NCBI RefSeq assembly: GCF_023375815.1 | Contig: NZ_CP067412.1 | Coordinates: 1,798,001 to 1,862,000 of the forward strand | Length of the DNA stretch: 64,000 bases | Direction: 5' to 3' | DNA from: Pseudomonas sp. HS6 | Lineage (GTDB): Bacteria; Pseudomonadota; Gammaproteobacteria; Pseudomonadales; Pseudomonadaceae | The notes under the pieces: generated by a model | What the model was told of the DNA's origin: nothing | Databases searched by the model: none | Seen by the model: only the letters and a program-made list of their open reading frames with translations | Made by a program: the position numbers and the translations under genes | Shown: in pieces, positions 33,819 through 44,612 of the stretch | Layout of the letters: each line of letters begins with the position of its first letter | Position numbering within the stretch: the stretch's first letter is position 1

Positions 33819-33893
33819 TGTGGGAGCTGGCTTGCCAGCGATGGCAGTTGATCAGTCACCTTATTCATCAACTGACAGCCAGCTCCCACAGGG
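33819..33893. repeat. REP pair downstream of the CobW gene
   Basis: TGTGGGAGCTGGCTTGCCAG at 33819-33840 and CAGCCAGCTCCCACAGGG at about 33876-33893 form an inverted pair. They sit in the 233-base gap before the permease gene, which holds no other visible gene. Confidence 0.85.
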
Positions 33894-33972
33894 ATCCTCG
33901 GTGTTCCCGGATTTGCAGGCATCAGACGAATACCCCTCTGTACCGAATAACAACAGCTAGAGGTGATTCCCC

Positions 33973-35328
33973 ATGTCGTCAGCCAGTTCCTCCTCCACCG
34001 TCCACCCCGTCGACCGCGTTCTGCCAGTGCGACAGATGCTCACCCTCGGCCTGCAACACATGGCCGTCTCGTATATCGGCGCCATCGCCGTGCCGTTGAT
34101 TGTCGCCAGTGCCTTGAAGATGTCCCACGCCGACACGGTGGTGCTGATCAGCACCACGCTGTTCTGCTCCGGCATCGCCACCCTGTTGCAGACCGTCGGT
34201 TTCTGGAAGTTCGGCGTGCGCCTGCCGATTCTGCAAGGCGTGGCGTTCAGCAGCGTCGGCCCGGTGATCGCCATCGGCAGCAACCCGGAGGTGGGATTCG
34301 CCGGGGTCTGCGGGGCGGTGATCGGCGCGGGGATTTTCACCCTGCTGATGGCGCCGTTCGTGGGCCGCTTGCGACGGTTTTTCCCGCCGGTAGTCACCGG
34401 TTGCATCGTCACGGTGATCGGTCTGCAGCTGTTCCCGATTGCCTATGAATGGGTCGGTGGCGGGCGCAACGCGAGCAATTTCGGCGCCCCGGCGTTTCTC
34501 GCCGTGGCCGTGGTGGTGCTACTCACCATCCTGCTGGTCAACCGCTATGGCAGCCCGTTGCTGCGCAACATGGCGGTGCTGGTCGGCATGTTGGTGGGCG
34601 CCGGTCTGGCTTACGGTCTGGGCATGGGTAACTTTCACAGCGTCGAGGACGCGCCGTGGCTGACCGTGCCCTACCCGTTTTATTTCGGTTTGCCGACCTT
34701 CAGCCTGATCCCCATCGCCACCATGGTGGTGGTGATGATCGTGCAGATGGTCGAGTCCATGGGGCTGTTTGTGGCCATTGGAGACATTGTCGACAAACCG
34801 GTGGATGACAAACAGGTGATCAACGGCCTGCGCGCCAATGGCCTGGCCAGCACCATCGCCGGGATGTTCGCCGCGTTCCCGTTCATTGCTTTCATGGAGA
34901 ACGTCGGGCTGGTGATCCTGACCGGCGTGCGCAGCCGCTGGGTGGTGGCGATCAGCGGTTTGCTGATGTGCTCGATCGCGCTGGTGCCGAAGGCCGGGGC
35001 AATCATCGCCTCGATGCCGACCGCCGCGCTGGGCGGTGCCGGCATCGCCATGTTCGGCGTGGTTGCGGCGGCCGGGATCCAGACCCTGGCCAAAGTCGAC
35101 TACGAGCGCAATCGCTACAACGTGCTGATCGTCGGTTTCACCATCGCCGCCGCCCTGGTGCCGGTGCTTGCCCCGACCCTGTTCAAACAACTGCCCGAGT
35201 GGTCACAGCCGTTCCTGCACAGCAGCGTGGTCATCGCCTGCCTGGTGTCGGTGCTGCTCAACGCGGCGCTCAACGGCGTCAGCGTGCCAGAAACCACACC
35301 CGGCAAATCCGCCTCGCACATCCTCTGA
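33973..35328 (+). CDS. NCS2-family purine/pyrimidine permease
   Basis: A 451-residue membrane protein with about 12-14 hydrophobic segments, of the nucleobase/ascorbate (NCS2, xanthine/uric acid) transporter family. Typical features are the L-G-L-Q-H-M-A-V-S-Y start near residue 25, L-P-I-L-Q-G-V-A-F near 85 and the helix-8/10 signature region with V-Q-M-V-E-S-M-G near 256 and A-F-M-E-N-V-G near 305. It imports a nucleobase-like substrate by proton symport. An AGAGGTGA ribosome site precedes the ATG. The aminohydrolase gene follows 12 bases later, so transport and deamination appear linked. Confidence 0.88.
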   Translation: MSSASSSSTVHPVDRVLPVRQMLTLGLQHMAVSYIGAIAVPLIVASALKMSHADTVVLISTTLFCSGIATLLQTVGFWKFGVRLPILQGVAFSSVGPVIAIGSNPEVGFAGVCGAVIGAGIFTLLMAPFVGRLRRFFPPVVTGCIVTVIGLQLFPIAYEWVGGGRNASNFGAPAFLAVAVVVLLTILLVNRYGSPLLRNMAVLVGMLVGAGLAYGLGMGNFHSVEDAPWLTVPYPFYFGLPTFSLIPIATMVVVMIVQMVESMGLFVAIGDIVDKPVDDKQVINGLRANGLASTIAGMFAAFPFIAFMENVGLVILTGVRSRWVVAISGLLMCSIALVPKAGAIIASMPTAALGGAGIAMFGVVAAAGIQTLAKVDYERNRYNVLIVGFTIAAALVPVLAPTLFKQLPEWSQPFLHSSVVIACLVSVLLNAALNGVSVPETTPGKSASHIL

Positions 35329-35340
35329 CTGGAGCTGCCC

Positions 35341-36729
35341 ATGACTCAACTTCAAAACATCCTGATCAAGCACCCGGTCGCGGTGATGACTGGCCTGCGC
35401 GGCCCCCGTGCCCGAGCCGGTGCGGTGGACATCCGCGTGGTCAACGGCCGGATCGCGGAAATGGCCGCCAACCTTGAGCCGCAACCCGGTGATCGGGTGA
35501 TCGACGCGCGTAATTCAGTGGTCTATCCGGGCTGGATCAATACCCACCATCACCTGTTCCAGAACCTGCTCAAAGCGGTGCCCGAAGGCTTGAATCAGGA
35601 TTTGCAAGGCTGGCTGGCGAGCGTGCCCTATCCGCGCCTGAACCGCTTTACCCCGCAACTGGCGCGGATCGCCGCACGGCTGGGAATGGTCGAGTTGTTG
35701 CTGTCTGGCGTCACCACCTGCGCCGATCACCACTACCTCTACCACGCCCACGGCAGCACCGAGACCGGCGACTTGCTGTTCGACCTCGCCGAAGAGTTCG
35801 GCCTGCGTTTCGTGCTGTGCCGTGGCGGTGCGCTGGAGTCGGCGAGCGCGCACCCGGGCTTCTCGAAAACCGCGCTGCAACCGGAATCCCTGGAGCAAAT
35901 GGTCGGCGATATCGAACGGCTGAAATCGCGCTACCACCAGGACACCCCGGACGCTCTGCGCCGGGTGGTCGTGGCGCCGACCACACCGACCTTCTCGCTG
36001 CCGCCAACGCTGCTGCGCGAACTGGCGCACACCGCCCGAGGCATGGGGTTGCGCCTGCACACGCACCTCTCTGAAACCCAGAACTACGTGAACTTCTGCC
36101 GCGACAAGTACAACTGCCTGCCGGTGGAGTTCGTCGCCGAACACGAATGGCTTGGCCCGGATGTGTGGTTCGCCCACGCCGTGCACCTGCAACCGGGAGA
36201 AATCCGCATGCTCGCCCAGACCGGCACCGGCGTCTCCCACTGCCCGGTCAGCAACGCCCGGCTGGGCAGCGGCGTCGCGCCGATTCCGCAAATGTACGAG
36301 GCCGGCGTGCCGATCTCCCTCGGCGTCGACGGCGTGGCTTCGAACGAATCCGGGAGCATGGTCGGCGAAGTCAACACCGCGTGGCTGATCCACCGCGCCG
36401 AACAAGGCGCCTCAGCCACCACCGCCGAAGACGTCATCCACTGGGGCACGGCCGGCGGCGCGCAAGTGCTCGGGCTTGGCGCAGTCGGCACACTGGAAAT
36501 CGGCCAGGCCGCGGATCTGGTGATCTACAGCCTCGACCATCCACGGTTCTACGGCTTCCACGACAGCGCCGTCGCACCGGTCGTCGCGGGTGAGCCGATT
36601 GCCGTGAAATACAGCCTGGTGGGTGGGCGGATCGTGGTCGACAACGGCGTGATTCCGGGGCTGGATATCGAGCGGATGCGGGCCGAGGCCTGGGAAGGTG
36701 TGCAGGCGATGATGAAGGTCGACGACTGA
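35341..36729 (+). CDS. 8-Oxoguanine-deaminase-like aminohydrolase
   Basis: The 462-residue ATZ/TRZ-type amidohydrolase has its metal HxH at His69 and His71 (N-T-H-H-H), further His in the H-T-H-L-S-E motif near 240, F-A-H-A near 278 and the catalytic D-G-V-A-S-N near 328-333. The C-A-D-H-H-Y-L-Y segment and overall look match 8-oxoguanine/isoxanthopterin deaminases rather than cytosine or guanine deaminase. It would deaminate an oxidised purine or pterin and release ammonia. It is last in the permease unit, which supports a substrate imported by the NCS2 protein. The exact substrate needs assay. Confidence 0.8.
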   Translation: MTQLQNILIKHPVAVMTGLRGPRARAGAVDIRVVNGRIAEMAANLEPQPGDRVIDARNSVVYPGWINTHHHLFQNLLKAVPEGLNQDLQGWLASVPYPRLNRFTPQLARIAARLGMVELLLSGVTTCADHHYLYHAHGSTETGDLLFDLAEEFGLRFVLCRGGALESASAHPGFSKTALQPESLEQMVGDIERLKSRYHQDTPDALRRVVVAPTTPTFSLPPTLLRELAHTARGMGLRLHTHLSETQNYVNFCRDKYNCLPVEFVAEHEWLGPDVWFAHAVHLQPGEIRMLAQTGTGVSHCPVSNARLGSGVAPIPQMYEAGVPISLGVDGVASNESGSMVGEVNTAWLIHRAEQGASATTAEDVIHWGTAGGAQVLGLGAVGTLEIGQAADLVIYSLDHPRFYGFHDSAVAPVVAGEPIAVKYSLVGGRIVVDNGVIPGLDIERMRAEAWEGVQAMMKVDD

Positions 36730-36880
36730 TGCATCACCCGGTGGGAGCGGCGGTGCGACGATTCGTCTCGTCAGCTCCTACCGGCGGCATTCGCGCCTTC
36801 CAGCTTTCTCGACTAACGTTAGTACCTCATCGGATTGAGCCCCTGCCAGCTACACCGGGCTCTTGATCAAGGAGAGACTG
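36730..36880. other. Intergenic region with REP-like fragment
   Basis: GGTGGGAGCGGCGGTGCGAC at 36740-36759 with AGCTCCTACCGG nearby looks like a diverged REP hairpin. AAGGAGA before the next ATG is the ribosome site. Confidence 0.5.
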
Positions 36881-37090
36881 ATGACATCCAACCGCCTCAT
36901 CGAACAGACCTATCGCACCTGGTCCAGCCCCATTCTGCTGGAGCTGAAAAAGCGCGAGCACCAGATGGCGCCGGCCGAACGCCAGGCGCTTGAGAATGTG
37001 CTGGTGGAAAGACGATTGCTGGACGTTGGCAACCCGAATGGCGTTGAACGGCGTAAGAGTGCGACGAGTAAAACCGACAATCCCGGGTAA
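36881..37090 (+). CDS. Small hypothetical protein
   Basis: A 69-residue protein with a strong AAGGAGAGA site 6 bases before the ATG. It is charged and probably helical at residues 5-50 (S-P-I-L-L-E-L-K-K-R-E-H, then A-E-R-Q-A-L-E-N-V-L-V-E-R), with a polar tail. It has no signal peptide or Cys. I do not recognise the family. It is convergent with the DHH gene, whose end is 5 bases away. Confidence 0.55.
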   Translation: MTSNRLIEQTYRTWSSPILLELKKREHQMAPAERQALENVLVERRLLDVGNPNGVERRKSATSKTDNPG

Positions 37091-37095
37091 TCACT

Positions 37096-38025
37096 TCACC
37101 CGCCTGAGTTTGCGTTCAGCCCCAGGCTCAGTAGCTCCTTGCGCAAGATCGAGGGCTTTAGAACCGCCAATCCAGCCTGCCATTCCATCGGCAGCAAACG
37201 ACTCAACTTCTGCTGGCTGACCACGGGTTCGGCCAGCAAACAACTTTTGCGCTGGCTGATGCAGATGACGTTCAGCAACCAGTCATCACCCTGCCCGTCC
37301 ATCCAGCGGCAAATCTCGCTGCGATACTTCTCGATCAGCGCATCGGCATCCCACACGGTCATCTGCGCAAAAACCTCGGGCAACCGGCTCTCGGGTTTCA
37401 TGCGCTTGAGATCGGCGGCCAACGCAGCAGACATGTCGGATTCGATGGCGGCCTGACATTCGAGGAAATACTGCTCGGGCCAGTCCGCCGTGAGTTTTCC
37501 GTGTGGCGCGAGTTCCACGTAGGCATCGATGTCCGCCGTCGTGGTCATCTGCCCGGTGAAATTCAGGGTGTTGTCCAGAATCGCCGTAGCCAGCAGCGCG
37601 GCACTTTGTGAGCTTATCTCCGACAGCCGTCCCGTCGCTTTCCAGCGCTGAAAAATCTGAGTCGCCGCCGCGCCGATCGGGCGGATGTCGGCGGCAGCTC
37701 CGAGCCTCTGCGCCCAATGATCTTCGAAGCCCGGATGATGGTCGATGACTTCCACCACCCGATCGAGCGCGACCATGGGGTCGAAATGGTGGTAATCGGA
37801 GACGTCGACCAGCACGAACTCATCGTTGGGCGTCGGGCGGTAATCGTGCAGCACCGCGCCCCAGCCGAGGACGGTGTTTGAAACGCTGGCATTGGGGTTT
37901 GCGTTACTGACAGCGCGGGCGGGAATGCCTTGCCGGTTGAGCAATTCTGCATAGGCGATGCAGCAGGCGTAGGCGTCGATGTCCAGATACGCCGAGCCTG
38001 AGGTGATGACTTTGATGGGCGACAT
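37096..38025 (-). CDS. DHH-family phosphoesterase-like protein
   Basis: The 309-residue protein has the DHH motifs: Y-L-D-I-D-A-Y near residue 13, V-D-V-S-D-Y near 73 and the V-I-D-H-H-P-G signature near 93-99. A C-terminal region follows that could be a substrate-binding DHHA2-like domain. The family includes manganese inorganic pyrophosphatases and oligonucleotide/cyclic dinucleotide phosphodiesterases. The first motif starts S-G-S-A-Y-L-D-I-D, nearest the PpaC-like group, but the C-terminal domain is not typical, so I leave the substrate open. Metal ligands appear present. Confidence 0.75.
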   Translation of the reverse strand: MSPIKVITSGSAYLDIDAYACCIAYAELLNRQGIPARAVSNANPNASVSNTVLGWGAVLHDYRPTPNDEFVLVDVSDYHHFDPMVALDRVVEVIDHHPGFEDHWAQRLGAAADIRPIGAAATQIFQRWKATGRLSEISSQSAALLATAILDNTLNFTGQMTTTADIDAYVELAPHGKLTADWPEQYFLECQAAIESDMSAALAADLKRMKPESRLPEVFAQMTVWDADALIEKYRSEICRWMDGQGDDWLLNVICISQRKSCLLAEPVVSQQKLSRLLPMEWQAGLAVLKPSILRKELLSLGLNANSGG

Positions 38026-38091
38026 TGCGCGTCCCTGGCTTCCTTTTCAGGGGCGGCAACGTCGCACATTTTCATGAACGATTAATGAACG

Positions 38092-39375
38092 TCAGGCAGC
38101 GCGTTGTCCCCCGGCCACCGCCGCCGAAGCCGCCAGCATCGCCCGCAGCAACACGGCACAACCGGCCGCCAGATCCTCCGGCGCGGCGTTTTCGATTTCG
38201 TTGTGGCTGATGCCGCCTTCGCACGGCACGAAGATCATCCCGGCCGGGCCGAGTTCGGCGAGGAAAATCGCGTCGTGACCGGCGCCGCTGACGATGTCCA
38301 TGTGCGACAGCCCCAGACCTTTGGCCGCGCCACGCACGGCTTCGACGCAGCCTTTTTCGAAGTACAGCGGCGGGAAGTCGGCGGTCGGGGTCAGTTCATA
38401 GGTCAGACCGTGTTCTTCGCACGTTGCTTCGATGACTTGTTTCACCTCGCTGATCATCGAGTCGAGACGTGCCGGTTCCAGATGCCGGAAGTCGAGGGTC
38501 ATGCGCACTTCGCCTGGAATGACGTTGCGCGAACCCGGATAGGCTTGCAGGCAACCGACCGTGCCGCAGGCGTGAGGTTGATGGCCGAGCGCCGCGCGAT
38601 TGACTGCACCAACGATTACCGAGGCGCCGACCAGAGCGTCCTTGCGCAGGTGCATCGGGGTCGGGCCGGCGTGGGCTTCGACGCCGCGCAGTTTCAGGTC
38701 GAACCACTTCTGCCCCAGAGCGCCGAGTACCACGCCGATGGTTTTCTGTTCGTCTTCAAGGATCGGCCCTTGTTCGATGTGCGCTTCGAAATAGGCGCCG
38801 ACCTTGTGCCCGCTGACCTTGCGCGGCCCGGCATAGCCGATGGCGTTCAGTGCTTCGCCGACGGTTACGCCGTCGGCATCGACCTTGGCCAGGGTTTCTT
38901 TGAGGGTGAACTTTTCCGCGAACACGCCAGAGCCCATCATGCACGGGGCGAAGCGCGAGCCCTCTTCGTTGGTCCAGACCACCACTTCCAGCGGCGCCTC
39001 GGTTTCCACGCCCAGGTCATTGAGGGTGCGCAACACTTCGACCCCGGCCAGCACGCCGAAGCAACCGTCGAACTTGCCGCCGGTGGGCTGGGTGTCGATG
39101 TGGCTGCCGGTCATCACCGGTGGCAGGTTCGGGTTACGGCCGGGACGACGGGCGAAGATGTTGCCGACTTCATCGACCGTGACGCTGCAACCGGCGTCCT
39201 TGCACCATTGCACGAACAGGTCGCGGGCCTGGCGGTCGAGGTCGGTCAGGGCCAGGCGACAGACCCCGCCCTTGACCGTGGCGCCGAGTTTGGCAAGTTC
39301 CATGAGCGACGCCCACAAGCGGTCGCGGTTGATGTGCTGATGGGTCGATTGCAGAACGTCTACGGCTGCGTTCAT
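38092..39375 (-). CDS. M20-family N-carbamoyl amidohydrolase (beta-ureidopropionase type)
   Basis: The 427-residue enzyme belongs to the hydantoinase/carbamoylase family. Metal and catalytic motifs are G-S-H-I-D-T-Q near residue 90, G-G-K-F-D-G near 98-103, N-E-E-G-S-R-F near 133 and H-I-E-Q-G-P near 197. The frame is open upstream, but ATG 39375 has a GGAGAT site and the right N-terminus. In this neighbourhood (dihydropyrimidinase, PreTA) it most likely hydrolyses N-carbamoyl-beta-alanine to beta-alanine, carbon dioxide and ammonia, the last step of reductive pyrimidine degradation. Allantoate or carbamoyl-amino-acid activity cannot be excluded. It follows the NCS1 permease on the minus strand. 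Confidence 0.88.
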   Translation of the reverse strand: MNAAVDVLQSTHQHINRDRLWASLMELAKLGATVKGGVCRLALTDLDRQARDLFVQWCKDAGCSVTVDEVGNIFARRPGRNPNLPPVMTGSHIDTQPTGGKFDGCFGVLAGVEVLRTLNDLGVETEAPLEVVVWTNEEGSRFAPCMMGSGVFAEKFTLKETLAKVDADGVTVGEALNAIGYAGPRKVSGHKVGAYFEAHIEQGPILEDEQKTIGVVLGALGQKWFDLKLRGVEAHAGPTPMHLRKDALVGASVIVGAVNRAALGHQPHACGTVGCLQAYPGSRNVIPGEVRMTLDFRHLEPARLDSMISEVKQVIEATCEEHGLTYELTPTADFPPLYFEKGCVEAVRGAAKGLGLSHMDIVSGAGHDAIFLAELGPAGMIFVPCEGGISHNEIENAAPEDLAAGCAVLLRAMLAASAAVAGGQRAA

Positions 39376-39432
39376 GGGGATCTCCTCAGGCAGTTTTCTT
39401 ATGGATATTGCTGCGGTGACTGTCCGGCCGCC

Positions 39433-39527
39433 ATCGCTGGCAAGCCAGCTCCCACAGGGAATGCAGTCGTACACAAATGCTGTGCCCACCGGAAAACCTG
39501 TGGGAGCGAGCTTGCTCGCGATGAGGC
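39433..39527. repeat. REP pair between permease and carbamoylase genes
   Basis: ATCGCTGGCAAGCCAGCTCC (39433 on) and TGTGGGAGCGAGCTTGCTCG (to about 39527) form a pair with unlike hairpin loops, a mixed REP pair. It lies in the 158-base gap between two genes of one operon and might affect relative expression. Confidence 0.85.
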
Positions 39528-39533
39528 CCTCCT

Positions 39534-41018
39534 CTACACCGGTGATTTCACGGCAGAAGGTTGCGCGCGCATCGCGCACAACCCGTAATAGATCAAGCCG
39601 CCCAGCGCCGAGCCGGTGAACCAGCCGTAGCTGTAAAACCAGCTGAATGCGCTGCTGCCCAGCGACAGCAGGGTCAGCACCACCGGCACGCCGAACGCGA
39701 TGAACCCGGCCCAGTTCCACGCGGGGTAGATGTCGTCGCGGTACAGGCCGGCCAGATCCAGTTGCTGTTTCTTGATCAGGAAATAGTCCACCACCATGAT
39801 CCCGGCAATCGGCCCGAGCAGGCTGGAATAGCCCAGTAGCCAGTTGGAATACACGGTTTCCAGGCTGACATCGGAGACGATCAATCCGAGCTTCTTCAGC
39901 AGTTCATGACCCATCAGCGCCAGGCCGACAAACCCGGTGAGGATCACCGCTTTGGTGCGGTTGATCACCTTGGGGGCAATGTTCTGGAAGTCGTTGGTCG
40001 GCGAAACGATATTGGCGGCGGTGTTGGTCGACAGCGTGGCGATGATGATCAGCGCCATGGCCACCGCGACCCACACCGGGCTCTGGATATGGCCGATCAG
40101 AGTCACCGGATCGGAGACGCTGACACCCACCAGTTTCACCGACGCGGCGGTCATCACCACGCCCAGTGCGGCGAACAGGAACATGGTCAGCGGCAGGCCG
40201 AAAATCTGCCCGAGGATCTGATCCTTCTGGCTGCGGGCATAACGGCTGAAGTCAGGAATGTTCAGCGACAACGTGGCCCAGAAACCGACCATCGCCGTCA
40301 GCCCGGCGGCGAAGTAACTGACCACGCTCGCACCTTCGGGACGCTTCGGCGGAATCGCCAGCAGTTCGGTCATCGACACATTGGGCATGGCCCACACCAG
40401 CAGCCCGATCCCGACCGCCACCAGCAGCGGTGCCGACAGGGTTTCCAGCCACTTGATCGACTCGGCACCACGGATCACCACCCATAGATTCAGTGCCCAG
40501 AAGATCATGAAACCGATCACCTCCCCTGTCCCGCCGAGGGATTTCCAGCCCTCGAAAATCGAGCCGAGAAACAGGTGAATCGCCAACCCGCCGAACATCG
40601 TCTGGATGCCGAACCAGCCGCACGCCACCAGCGCCCGGATCAGACACGGCACGTTGGAGCCGAGAATCCCGAACGATGAACGCAGCAGCACTGGAAACGG
40701 AATCCCGTACTTGGTGCCGGGAAATGCGTTGAGCGTCAGGGGAATCAGGACGATGACGTTGGCAAACAGAATCGCCAGCAACGCTTCACCGACGGTCAGG
40801 CCGAAATACGCAGTGAGCACACCGCCCAGGGTGTAGGTCGGCACACAGATCGACATGCCGATCCACAATGCGGTGATGTGCCATTTGTTCCAGGTCCGTT
40901 CACGCACCTTGGTCGGTGCCATGTCGTGGTTGTAACGGGGACTGTCGAGGACGTCGCTGCCGGCTTCGAGTTCGAACAAGCCGTCGCGCTCGATCACTTG
41001 CGATCTGTTCTGTTGCAT
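39534..41018 (-). CDS. NCS1-family pyrimidine/hydantoin permease
   Basis: A 494-residue transporter with 12 hydrophobic segments, of the NCS1 nucleobase:cation symporter-1 family (Mhp1/PyrP-like). Characteristic stretches are W-N-K-W-H-I-T-A-L-W-I-G-M near residue 45, A-L-V-A-C-G-W-F-G-I-Q near 130, and N-I-P-D-F-S-R-Y-A near 260. ATG 41018 with a GGAG site gives the expected N-terminus. Position beside pyrimidine-degradation genes suggests uracil, dihydrouracil or hydantoin uptake. It is divergent from dihydropyrimidinase across a 621-base control region. Confidence 0.9.
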   Translation of the reverse strand: MQQNRSQVIERDGLFELEAGSDVLDSPRYNHDMAPTKVRERTWNKWHITALWIGMSICVPTYTLGGVLTAYFGLTVGEALLAILFANVIVLIPLTLNAFPGTKYGIPFPVLLRSSFGILGSNVPCLIRALVACGWFGIQTMFGGLAIHLFLGSIFEGWKSLGGTGEVIGFMIFWALNLWVVIRGAESIKWLETLSAPLLVAVGIGLLVWAMPNVSMTELLAIPPKRPEGASVVSYFAAGLTAMVGFWATLSLNIPDFSRYARSQKDQILGQIFGLPLTMFLFAALGVVMTAASVKLVGVSVSDPVTLIGHIQSPVWVAVAMALIIIATLSTNTAANIVSPTNDFQNIAPKVINRTKAVILTGFVGLALMGHELLKKLGLIVSDVSLETVYSNWLLGYSSLLGPIAGIMVVDYFLIKKQQLDLAGLYRDDIYPAWNWAGFIAFGVPVVLTLLSLGSSAFSWFYSYGWFTGSALGGLIYYGLCAMRAQPSAVKSPV

Positions 41019-43079
<2,061 letters not shown>

Positions 43080-43092
43080 AAGCGGCCTTCGG

Positions 43093-43173
43093 CCTCATCG
43101 CTGGCAAGCCAGTTCCCACAGGAATCCAGGGCGTTCATAAACTCCTGTGGGAGCGGGCTTGCCCGCGATGAGG
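43093..43173. repeat. REP pair between hydantoinase and preT
   Basis: CCTCATCGCTGGCAAGCCAG (43093 on) and GCGGGCTTGCCCGCGATGAG (to about 43173) form an inverted REP pair that fills half of the 165-base gap within this operon. Confidence 0.88.
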
Positions 43174-43244
43174 CCAGTTCAGGCAACACAAAACCACTGC
43201 CCGACAGAGGCAGAAAACCTCAAATAACCGTGAGGCAAAAAACC

Positions 43245-44612
43245 GTGATCGAGACCCTGAACCATCTCCCGCACCCGCACGAAAGTGCGGCCGCCCTCGC
43301 CGGCCATTTCACCGATCTGGCGCCACCACTCAATGACCGTCAGGCGCATCTGGAAGCTTCGCGTTGCCTGTATTGCTACGACGCGCCGTGCGTGAATGCG
43401 TGCCCCAGCGAGATCGACATCCCGTCGTTCATCCGCAATATCCATCAGGACAACGTGCCCGGTGCGGCGCAGAAAATCCTCTCGGCGAACATCCTCGGCG
43501 GCAGTTGCGCGCGGGTCTGTCCGACCGAAATCCTCTGCCAGCAAGCCTGCGTGCGCAACAACGCCCACGAGTGCGCGCCGGTGCTGATCGGCCTGCTGCA
43601 ACGCTACGCCGTGGACAACGCGCACTTCAGCGAGCACCCGTTCCAACGCGCCGCTGCTACGGGCAAACGCATCGCCGTGGTCGGCGCCGGCCCGGCAGGT
43701 TTGTCCTGCGCCCATCGCAGCGCCATGCACGGGCATGACGTGGTGATTTTCGAAGCGCGGGAAAAGGCTGGCGGGCTCAACGAATACGGGATTGCCAAGT
43801 ACAAACTGGTCGACGACTACGCCCAGAAAGAACTGGATTTCCTCCTGCAAATCGGCGGCATCGAAATCCGCCACGGGCAGAAACTCGGCGAGAATCTGAC
43901 CCTGAGCGAACTGCATCAGCAGTTCGACGCGGTGTTCCTCGGCCTCGGCCTCAACGCCAGCAAGCAACTCGGCCTGGCCCACGAAGACGCGCCCGGCCTG
44001 CTCGCCGCCACCGACTACATCCGCGAACTGCGCCAGGCCGATGACCTGTCGCAACTGCCGCTGGCCGAACACTGCATCGTCCTCGGTGCCGGCAACACCG
44101 CCATCGACATGGCCGTGCAAATGGCCCGCCTCGGTGCGCGCGACGTCAATCTGGTCTATCGCCGTGGCGCGGCAGACATGGGCGCCACCGGCCATGAACA
44201 GGACATCGCCAAGGCCAACCAAGTGCGACTGCTGACCTGGGCGCAACCGGACGAAGTGCTGCTCGATGCTCAAGGCAAAGTGCGCGGTATGCGCTTCGCC
44301 CGTACGCATCTGGTGGAGGGTCGCCTGCAAACCACGGGCGAGACGTTCGAGCTCGCTGCCGATGCGATCTTCAAAGCCATTGGGCAGGCCTTCGACGGCC
44401 GTGCCCTCGCCGACCCGCTGGCCCGCGAGCTGAAGCGTCAGGGTGAACGCATCCAAGTCGATGAAAACCTGCGCACCAGCATCCCCGGCGTGTATGCCGG
44501 CGGCGACTGCACCAGCCTCGATCAGGACCTGACCGTGCAAGCGGTGCAACACGGCAAGCGCGCCGCCGAGGCGATCAACGCTCAACTGATGCTCAACGTG
44601 GAGGCTGCGTAA
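43245..44612 (+). CDS. preT: NAD-dependent dihydropyrimidine dehydrogenase subunit PreT
   Basis: PreT (455 residues) is the flavin/iron-sulfur electron-transfer subunit that feeds PreA. The N-terminus has the Cys clusters C-L-Y-C-Y-D-A-P-C-x-x-A-C-P (about 42-55) and C-A-R-V-C-P-T-E-x-L-C-x-x-A-C (about 87-102). FAD binding follows at V-V-G-A-G-P-A-G-L near 145, a second nucleotide-binding G-A-G-N-T-A near 284, and G-D-C near the C-terminus. I chose the GTG at 43245, preceded by GAGG at good spacing; a GTG 15 bases upstream lacks a site. The stop abuts the preA start. Confidence 0.92.
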   Translation: MIETLNHLPHPHESAAALAGHFTDLAPPLNDRQAHLEASRCLYCYDAPCVNACPSEIDIPSFIRNIHQDNVPGAAQKILSANILGGSCARVCPTEILCQQACVRNNAHECAPVLIGLLQRYAVDNAHFSEHPFQRAAATGKRIAVVGAGPAGLSCAHRSAMHGHDVVIFEAREKAGGLNEYGIAKYKLVDDYAQKELDFLLQIGGIEIRHGQKLGENLTLSELHQQFDAVFLGLGLNASKQLGLAHEDAPGLLAATDYIRELRQADDLSQLPLAEHCIVLGAGNTAIDMAVQMARLGARDVNLVYRRGAADMGATGHEQDIAKANQVRLLTWAQPDEVLLDAQGKVRGMRFARTHLVEGRLQTTGETFELAADAIFKAIGQAFDGRALADPLARELKRQGERIQVDENLRTSIPGVYAGGDCTSLDQDLTVQAVQHGKRAAEAINAQLMLNVEAA

